Shown: in pieces, positions 38,198 to 44,123 of the stretch
Numbering within the stretch: position 1 is the first letter of the stretch
Layout: every line of letters begins with the position of its first letter
Source of the DNA: BOG-908 sp963751795
GTDB taxonomy: Bacteria > Pseudomonadota > Alphaproteobacteria > Acetobacterales > Acetobacteraceae
Length of the DNA stretch: 64,000 nt
NCBI GenBank assembly: GCA_963751795.1
Contig: CAVVVI010000004.1
Location: 682,001 to 746,000 of the forward strand
Direction of reading: 5' to 3'
Translations under genes and position numbers: made by a program
The notes under the pieces: generated by a model
Told to the model about the DNA's origin: nothing
The model's database searches: none
What the model saw: the letters and a program-made list of their open reading frames with translations, nothing else

Positions 38198-38614
38198 ATG
38201 GAGGATGAGGAGGGGGCGGCGCTGGGGCAGGCGCAATATGCGGCGCTGGCGGCGTTCCGGCATGCGCTGCGGCGGTTTCTCTCGTTCAGCGAGGCGGCGG
38301 CGCTGGCGGCGGGTTTGCCGCCGCAGCAGCATCAGGCGCTGCTGGCCATTGCGGGGCATGGCGGGGCGGAGCCGCCGACGGTGGGTATGTTGGCCGAGCA
38401 GCTGATTATTGCGCCGCATAGCGCGGCCGAGCTGGTGGGGCGGATGGTGGAGGCGGGGCTGGTGCGGAAGGTGGCGTTGGCGGCGGATCGGCGGCGGGTG
38501 GGGGTGGTGATGACGCCGCGGGCGGAGGGGGTGTTGCGGAGGCTGACGGCGGCGCATTTGCGGGAGCTGGCGGGTTTGGCGCCGGCTTTGGTGCGGGTTT
38601 TGGGTGGGGGGTGA
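38198..38614 (+). CDS. MarR-family transcriptional regulator
   Basis: A 138-residue winged-helix regulator: helix 1 AALAAFRHALRRFLSFSEAA, the recognition region TVGMLAEQLIIAPHSAAELVGRMV-like, and wing ADRRRVGVVMTPRAE. Typical length and layout. The ATG at 38198 is preferred; a GTG at 38192 adds two residues. Divergent from the ClC gene with a shared palindrome. The GC-rich codon use of this gene ends abruptly at the island that begins with the next gene. Confidence 0.93.
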   Translation: MEDEEGAALGQAQYAALAAFRHALRRFLSFSEAAALAAGLPPQQHQALLAIAGHGGAEPPTVGMLAEQLIIAPHSAAELVGRMVEAGLVRKVALAADRRRVGVVMTPRAEGVLRRLTAAHLRELAGLAPALVRVLGGG

Positions 38615-38654
38615 GGGCGTTTGGCAAACGGTCGTTCGACGGAGTGATACAAGG

Positions 38655-40142
38655 TCACAGGCATTGTTTCGCCAAGAAAGCTAGGCTGACACTGGTGTCC
38701 TCCCGCGCCAGCCAGTTCCCAGGTGATGAGCCCAACAACATCGGCTCCAATTCCGTTAAAATGGGATTGTCGTTGAGCGCCCTGCGAACACTTGGTTCAG
38801 CGAGGTGTCCAAGTGTAGCAATGATCCAGGGTCGGCGGGGATGATCGGCCTTTGCTGCATCAGAAAGAGAGGTGATAACGGTTTCGCTGCCAATGATCTG
38901 CAGGGCTGCCGAGTAGGAGGCGGACTGCATCGGCTCGCCCGAAAGCATTCCCTGAATTAAGTCTGCGATAACCTCGCAAGGCGTGTCAGTTCCAAAAGCT
39001 GCAATTGCGTGAAGCGCAACGTTCTCCTCGGAGTTTGTTAGATACGGGAGAAGCTTGTCGTATGCACGGACCCCGGCATGACCAAGGCCCCAAACGGCTG
39101 CCTGTCGCGCTTCGTCTTCCCGAAAGCGATCGCGATCTCCCGCGATGCTATCCAATTCGGCAGTCGCAAAGTCTACTTGGCCACGCCTTCCTAACTCCGT
39201 AACGATAAAGACGGCCTCCATCCGCATCGGGCCGCTAGCCTGTTCATGAATGACGTTGAGGATGAAGTCTGCTGCAGACGATATCCCCAGTCCTGCAGCC
39301 GTGTTCGCTATCTCAAGCGTAACACGCTGATCCGCGTCTTTTCCAATTTGCTGTTCAAGAATGGGTCTTGCGCTCAAGTGGAGGTCACTACGAAATGCAA
39401 GAGCTTTGGCTGCTGAATAGCGAGTGATGCGGTCGTCACTCCCAAGGTCGGAAAGCGGATCATATCGCTGTTCCAGGTACGGACTGAGGTCAGCCATCGC
39501 CGCCGGAGTTCCGGCCAGAAATTGGGTTTCGCCGGCAAACCTGCTTGCGCGGCGGACATAAGGGACCTTGCCATTAAGGGTATAGGTATGACGGCGAGGA
39601 GACTTACCATCACCTGACCATTCAACCCCAAGGTGGGTTGGTGTCACGTCGACTACGACCCCCGGCCTGTTAGACACAATAGCGGGCCAAGTTAAATGCT
39701 GCTCAGACCCTTCTGATGCCGCTTTTAAGCGACTTAATTGATTTTGATCTACCGATTGTCGAAGGTTACTGACACTGAAGAAACTTGCTCCGCCCGCGAC
39801 GCAGGGTCCGGTATCCCCGATGTAGCATGGGACAAGTGCGATGATGTCTTCATCCGCATTGCCCGCATCCCAGTGCCGATCTGGATTGTTGGGCGCATGA
39901 CTTATCCGGATTTCGAGATTAGATTTTGCCTTCACCTCGACCCTCATGCCTGTACGGACACACAAAAGGTCCGGTAGGCGCAGGCGCTTGATTTTTGTAC
40001 TCCATATTTTGTTGGAGCTTGCATACCGCTCCAACTCTATTGGAACAAAACCCAATCGGGTAAGTTGTCCCATGACATGCTGCGGACCGAGCGCGCCCAT
40101 GGTAAGAAACCGCAAGAAGCTCGTGTCGGTTTTAAAGCCCAT
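38655..40142 (-). CDS. Putative restriction nuclease: PD-(D/E)XK-like core with HEAT-like repeats
   Basis: A 495-residue protein with no close match I recognise. The N-terminal part has RLRLPDLLCVRTGMRVEVKA (about residues 53-71), a PD-x(11)-ExK arrangement typical of PD-(D/E)XK nucleases, with a preceding charged segment. The middle (about 100-220) is mixed alpha/beta. The C-terminal half (about 230-430) consists of short helical repeats (RITRYSAAKALAFR, DEARQAAVWGLGHAGVRAYD, NVALHAIAAFGT) of the HEAT type. Position between a controller-like gene and a divergent methyltransferase argues that it is the restriction subunit. HEAT repeats could wrap or scan DNA. Codon use is AT-richer than the flanking chromosome, indicating transfer. 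Confidence 0.65.
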   Translation of the reverse strand: MGFKTDTSFLRFLTMGALGPQHVMGQLTRLGFVPIELERYASSNKIWSTKIKRLRLPDLLCVRTGMRVEVKAKSNLEIRISHAPNNPDRHWDAGNADEDIIALVPCYIGDTGPCVAGGASFFSVSNLRQSVDQNQLSRLKAASEGSEQHLTWPAIVSNRPGVVVDVTPTHLGVEWSGDGKSPRRHTYTLNGKVPYVRRASRFAGETQFLAGTPAAMADLSPYLEQRYDPLSDLGSDDRITRYSAAKALAFRSDLHLSARPILEQQIGKDADQRVTLEIANTAAGLGISSAADFILNVIHEQASGPMRMEAVFIVTELGRRGQVDFATAELDSIAGDRDRFREDEARQAAVWGLGHAGVRAYDKLLPYLTNSEENVALHAIAAFGTDTPCEVIADLIQGMLSGEPMQSASYSAALQIIGSETVITSLSDAAKADHPRRPWIIATLGHLAEPSVRRALNDNPILTELEPMLLGSSPGNWLAREDTSVSLAFLAKQCL

Positions 40143-40166
40143 TTGAGCCGATTAGGCTGAAAGATG

Positions 40167-40403
40167 TCATTCGACTTCGTTCCTAATTAAATCGGCCGCA
40201 ACAATCTTTAGTGCTTTCGCCAGTCGCTCTATATTGTCGAGCGACACGTTCCTCTCGCCGCGTTCAATTGACCCGACATAGGTCCGGTGTAGCCCAGCCA
40301 GATCGGCAAGAGCCTCCTGTGACAGGCTGCGCTCGCCGCGCAAACGTCGCAGGTTCCGGGCTAAGATCTCACGTGTGGATGGGATGCAACTCGGCTCTGA
40401 CAC
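40167..40403 (-). CDS. Xre-family regulator, likely restriction-modification controller (C protein)
   Basis: A 78-residue helix-turn-helix protein: LARNLRRLRGERSLSQEALA then DLAGLHRTYVGSIERGERNV and SLDNIERLAKALKI, the standard lambda-repressor-like fold and the usual length of C proteins. It precedes the nuclease gene by 24 bases on the same strand and is divergent from the methyltransferase. The start is GTG at 40403. By analogy to C-R-M systems it would delay nuclease expression until methylation is complete. Inference from layout and the repeats at 40426-40446. Confidence 0.85.
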   Translation of the reverse strand: MSEPSCIPSTREILARNLRRLRGERSLSQEALADLAGLHRTYVGSIERGERNVSLDNIERLAKALKIVAADLIRNEVE

Positions 40404-40425
40404 TGGTCCAGGCTTGCCGTTTGAT

Positions 40426-40446
40426 GACTATGCATCTACAGACTAT
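40426..40446. promoter_or_regulatory. Direct repeat GACTAT, candidate C-box operator
   Basis: GACTAT occurs at 40426-40431 and 40441-40446, 15 bases apart, in the gap between the controller and methyltransferase genes. The second copy continues GACTATGAGTA, close to the GACT-N3-AGTC pattern of C boxes. This fits the paired sites that C proteins bind. Confidence 0.5.
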
Positions 40447-40476
40447 GAGTAGCTATCCGCTTAGGAGCTTGTCCGA

Positions 40477-41574
40477 ATGCCTCTTCCCGTCCTGCCGGCT
40501 GAACCAGCCTACACGACCACACACGGGGCTGCTTTCTGCGGGGACTCCCTGGAGCTTCTGGCGAAGCTTCCGGACGAATCAGTCAACCTGGTCGTCACGT
40601 CTCCGCCGTTCGCTTTGCTCCGAGAGAAAGCTTACGGCAACCGCGACCAAGCTGAGTATCTGGACTGGTTAACCGCTTTTGCTCGGCAGGTGCATCGCGT
40701 GCTCCGGAGCGATGGCAGCTTTGTGCTCGACCTTGGGGGAGCCTATCAGCGAGGGGTTCCCGCGCGGAGCCTCTACCCATTCCGAGTGCTGCTACGCTTC
40801 TGCGATGAAGTCGGGTTCTTCCTTGCGGAAGAAGTATATTGGCATAATCCCGCGAAGTTGCCTTCGCCTATCGAGTGGGTAAACAAACGGAAAATTCGTA
40901 TGAAGGACAGCGTCAATACTGTTTGGTGGTTTTCGAAAACCGAATGGCCAAAGGCCGACGTGTCAAAAGTGCTATCGCCATATAGCGATCGAATGAAAAA
41001 ACTTCTCGATGATCCAGAAGCCTTTTATAAGCCCAAGGTTCGGCCATCCGGGCACGATATTGGCAAGGGGTTCGCTACTGACAATGGCGGCGCCATTCCT
41101 TCCAACCTTTTGCAAATACCTAATACCGAAAGCAACGGCCTATACGTAGAAGCCTGTAAAGCTGTAGGCGCGGATCGTCATCCCGCCCGATTTCCTGCAA
41201 AACTGCCTGAATTTTTCATCCGGCTCCTGACCTCTCCAGGGGACTTGGTCATTGATATCTTCGCTGGCTCTAACACGACGGGTCAAGTTGCCGAGGCGGA
41301 AGAACGCAACTGGTTCTCGTTTGAGCTGCGGCCCGACTACGTGGCGGCCAGCGCTTTTCGGTTTTTAGACAAGCGCAACACGCGGTCTGAGCTGGAGGCT
41401 GTTCACGCAGCGATCCTTGCGGGCGAAGCTGTCCACCTGCCTGATCGCATACCTCAGCCAGATATGCTTGCTACGAGGAGGCTTCCTAAAGAAAGCTTGG
41501 CTGAGGCCCCTCGCCGTCTGGGCGACGGCGACGCGCCATCCTCTCTGCCTTTGGATCGAAGCCCTCTCGCATGA
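40477..41574 (+). CDS. DNA methyltransferase, beta-class (N4-cytosine type)
   Basis: A 365-residue site-specific methyltransferase. The catalytic motif comes first, VVTSPPFALLREKAYGN (SPPF, the signature of N4-methylcytosine or some N6-adenine enzymes), and the AdoMet-binding motif last, GDLVIDIFAGSNTTGQVAEA with FELRPDY after it; this order defines the beta class. FPAKLPEFFIRLLTSPGD lies between. The variable region between the motifs should set the recognition sequence, which cannot be read from here. ATG at 40477 with AGGAG upstream. The 3' end overlaps the opposing unknown gene by 89 bases, an oddly long tail-to-tail overlap. Confidence 0.92.
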   Translation: MPLPVLPAEPAYTTTHGAAFCGDSLELLAKLPDESVNLVVTSPPFALLREKAYGNRDQAEYLDWLTAFARQVHRVLRSDGSFVLDLGGAYQRGVPARSLYPFRVLLRFCDEVGFFLAEEVYWHNPAKLPSPIEWVNKRKIRMKDSVNTVWWFSKTEWPKADVSKVLSPYSDRMKKLLDDPEAFYKPKVRPSGHDIGKGFATDNGGAIPSNLLQIPNTESNGLYVEACKAVGADRHPARFPAKLPEFFIRLLTSPGDLVIDIFAGSNTTGQVAEAEERNWFSFELRPDYVAASAFRFLDKRNTRSELEAVHAAILAGEAVHLPDRIPQPDMLATRRLPKESLAEAPRRLGDGDAPSSLPLDRSPLA

Positions 41575-42199
41575 GCTGATCGTGAGCATCTGCAAACAGC
41601 TGAAGTTTGCTTTCCGCTTCAGCCTCAGATGCAATCACCAGCTCTGCGATCGGGATTAGACGAAGAACGCGCTCGTCCCCATCGACATTTCGCATGTCAG
41701 CGATCAGCAGGCCAACATCGGAGTAGCCCGCGCGCGCCGCCTGAAGCATAAAAAGCCGACCGAGTAGAGCAAGCTGCACGGGTGTCGGAGCGGTTATGCC
41801 CATTCGCATCTGCATCCAGAACAGATAGGGCTTCTCATCTTCGACAACGAGTTGGTCAGCTCGTATGGACACTGCGAGATCAGAACGGAAGTCGAGCTGC
41901 CAGCGTGGCGGATCGTGACTAGCCCAGTGTTTTTCTCCTCCAAGACGCCACAGAGACCGAATAATTTGAGCATTCGGTTTCCGGCCGTCCGGCGGTCGTG
42001 TTAATTCGCACTGGCGCAAAAGCATGTCGAGGTTGAGAGAGTGATCCAACGCAAACGGAGCTGCGGCCCGAGCCGGGTCGTAGCTGAATGGACCTGCACC
42101 CCGGAGTAGATAACGGCGGTACCGCCGCACTGTGTCGTCCAGGTTGATGCCCACGATCATGGGAAGGTCGTGGGCGGGAGGGACTCGGAATCGGGTCAT
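41486..42199 (-). CDS. Unknown 237-residue protein beside a Panacea gene (toxin candidate)
   Basis: No family recognised. The protein has an N-terminal DDTVRRYRRYLLRGAGPFSY segment, a central WQLDFRSDLAVSIRADQLVV then EDEKPYLFWMQMRMG stretch with mixed strands, and a helical C-terminus (SEAEAESKLQLFADAHDQLM, then the basic KAERMARRRRP). No signal or membrane segment. It follows the Panacea-domain gene by 67 bases on the same strand, the arrangement of Panacea toxin-antitoxin pairs. A TATAAT-like box ends five bases before its ATG, so its own transcript could be leaderless. Toxin function is a hypothesis. Confidence 0.6.
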   Translation of the reverse strand: MTRFRVPPAHDLPMIVGINLDDTVRRYRRYLLRGAGPFSYDPARAAAPFALDHSLNLDMLLRQCELTRPPDGRKPNAQIIRSLWRLGGEKHWASHDPPRWQLDFRSDLAVSIRADQLVVEDEKPYLFWMQMRMGITAPTPVQLALLGRLFMLQAARAGYSDVGLLIADMRNVDGDERVLRLIPIAELVIASEAEAESKLQLFADAHDQLMREGFDPKAERMARRRRPDGEGPQPSFL

Positions 42200-42201
42200 G
42201 T

Positions 42202-42212
42202 GGTATTATACC
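42202..42212 (-). promoter_or_regulatory. TATAAT -10 box inside a palindrome
   Basis: On the minus strand the 11-mer reads GGTATAATACC, a perfect palindrome with a single centre base that contains a consensus TATAAT. It ends two bases before the ATG of the 237-residue gene, with the -10 box five bases away. No good -35 box was found. It looks like an autoregulated, possibly leaderless promoter. Confidence 0.45.
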
Positions 42213-42266
42213 CTGTTCGTGCCGATGTCGCCGAGTCGGCAATCTGTTTCGCCGCACCCACAGCCA

Positions 42267-42770
42267 CTATGACGATTTGTAGGCCCCTACCCCTCTGCGG
42301 AAGTGTGCCCGGATACTAGGGTTGGGAATCCGCATTCCGAGGGAGATTTTGCCTTTCGGGGCGTTCCAAACTCGGTCCCAAGGACCATCCCTCTCATGGG
42401 TCATTTCCGATAGTTCGAAGGCATGTAGGGTGCCATACCCGCTGACTATCTCGCGCAGGAAGTCTAGCTGTTCGCTCTCAATCTCTTGCCGAACTACACT
42501 AACACGCCTTGTGACTAGATCGAACCTAGTGGCTCGGCAGGTGACCGGTGAGCTTCCTGAGATTTTCAGGGCCTCCCAGACAAGACGCTGAACAGGCCCG
42601 TCTTTCCAGGCTTCGAAATCCTGTTCAATAAAAGGCGCATCGTACTGAGCAAGATGCCAGCCGTGGGCATAGTACATGACCTTGTGGACGGCCATGTGTG
42701 TCAACCTGAGCTTCAGTTGATCACCCAGGTCCAGGACCGCATTCGCTATGGCTCGGCAGTCGTAAGACAT
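42267..42770 (-). CDS. Panacea-domain (SocA/GepA-like, DUF4065) protein, antitoxin candidate
   Basis: A 167-residue domain matching Panacea/SocA: LTHMAVHKVMYYAHGWHLAQ, then FIEQDFEAWKDGPVQRLVWE and LREIVSGYGTLHAFELSEMT. Panacea proteins are hyper-promiscuous antitoxins and proteolysis adaptors. The start shown is the internal ATG at 42770. However, the frame is open without a stop back to 43708, so the protein could be made as a fusion with the relaxase fragment. It lies just upstream of the unknown gene at 41486, the likely partner. Confidence 0.8.
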   Translation of the reverse strand: MSYDCRAIANAVLDLGDQLKLRLTHMAVHKVMYYAHGWHLAQYDAPFIEQDFEAWKDGPVQRLVWEALKISGSSPVTCRATRFDLVTRRVSVVRQEIESEQLDFLREIVSGYGTLHAFELSEMTHERDGPWDRVWNAPKGKISLGMRIPNPSIRAHFRRGVGAYKSS

Positions 42771-43708
42771 GGCGCGCGTTCTAGGCTGCTGTCCTCCTTG
42801 GGTCGAGGCAGCAGCGCCGGTCATCTTCCCAGCCCTAGCCCGCGTTCCTGCCTCTGCCGCTCGCGGGTCCTTCTCCGGCTCTGGCGGTAGTCCCCTGCGC
42901 TCCCGCTCCTCGGCCCGCGCGCGGTGCCGCTCGGCCTCCTTGGCCTCCCGCTCCACCCGCTGGTCCCATGCTGCGCTAAGCGCCATCCCGTCGCGCCCCT
43001 GCACGAAGCTACGGGCCAGCTCATCAAGACCGGCCAGGTGCTCGCGCCCAACGCCGGGCAGCTCCATGCTTCTGCCACTGCTGGCGGCACGAGACGCATT
43101 CCGCATGCCTTCCTCGCCGAGCCGTTCGCTGGCTGCCGCCATAAACCCGTCCAGCTCGTTCGCGACACGCGGATCGGCGCGGCCTTCGCGCCATGCGGCG
43201 GATACCAGCTGCTCTTTCCGGCGCTGCCGGGCGTCATAGCGTTCGCCCTCGCGCGGTATCTCCGCCGTTAGCCTGGCCATCTGCACGGCCTTGAGCGTGT
43301 CCAGCGCCGCTTTGAACAGCCCCGGTACCTCGACGGCATCCCGTGCCCGCTGCTGCTCCACCTCGCCCGTATAGTTGCGGACGGCGGCATCCCGCGCCGC
43401 CGCCTCCCGGTCCAGGCTGCCGCCGATCGCCGCGGCGGCCGATCTGGCGCGCGCTCGATCGTCCTCGGCGGCACGGCCGGCAAACAATCCCTCCCGGCCG
43501 CGCAAGGTGCGCAGAACCTCCGGCCCGTCCTCTCGCAAGGTCCGTGCGGCGGCTCGAAGATCGCGGCGGGATCGCTCGATCAGCTTGTCCAGCGCATCGG
43601 CCGCCTGGTCAGGATCGCGGTAGGCGCCCTGCAGATAACTCGGCGCGCGAACGCGCGCCGCGCGGCGGCTTGGGCGTTGCGGGTCGCTGGTCGTGGCGGC
43701 GGGCTATG
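42771..43708 (-). pseudogene. C-terminal remnant of a conjugative relaxase (MobA/TraA-like)
   Basis: The frame is open from a TAG at about 43711 down into the Panacea gene. It encodes AYRDPDQAADALDKLIERSR, then LRGREGLFAGRAAEDDRARA and a long Ala/Arg/Glu-rich helical stretch. This is the typical far C-terminus of TraA/MobA relaxases of alphaproteobacterial plasmids. The catalytic relaxase and helicase parts are missing and there is no ATG at the head, so it is a truncated remnant now joined in frame to Panacea. It suggests that the 38.6-43.7 kb island came from a conjugative element. Confidence 0.6.
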
Positions 43709-43785
43709 GAGCTGGTGCGTGCGCGGCCGGTTTGCATGGCGGGCCAGTTCGCGGGGTGGCTGGGCAAAGTGGGTGGGGGGTCCAT

Positions 43786-44046
43786 GTGGGGGTTTGGGTT
43801 GGGTTGGTTGGAGGGTTGGCGTTGCTGGTTTTGGGGTTGGCGGTTTTTCTGTTGGCGGTGGCGCCGGTGGGGTTGTGGGTGGCGGGTTGGGCGGTGGCTC
43901 GGTGGACGGATCCGGGGCGGTTGGCGGCGCGGGCTTCGGGGGGCGGGTTGCGGCGGCAGGCTGGGGCGGGACTGGCGGGGGATGGGGAGGTTGGGTCGGC
44001 CTGGTATTATCGGCCGATGCGGCCGGCGTTTCGGTGGGAGGAGTAG
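43786..44046 (+). CDS. Possible small membrane protein
   Basis: An 86-residue frame from a GTG at 43786. It has one strongly hydrophobic stretch (LVGGLALLVLGLAVFLLAVA) and a basic then aromatic tail ending WYYRPMRPAFRWEE. The residue pattern looks protein-like, although the strand is extremely G/T-rich and chance frames are common here. It converges with the helicase gene. No ribosome site stands out. Not recognised. Confidence 0.35.
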   Translation: MGVWVGLVGGLALLVLGLAVFLLAVAPVGLWVAGWAVARWTDPGRLAARASGGGLRRQAGAGLAGDGEVGSAWYYRPMRPAFRWEE

Positions 44047-44123
44047 GGTTGGGGCGGCTCGGCCGGGTTTGGGGGGTTTGTTGCGGGCGGGGTGATGCGG
44101 CGTGCTGTTTGGATGCGTTTGGG

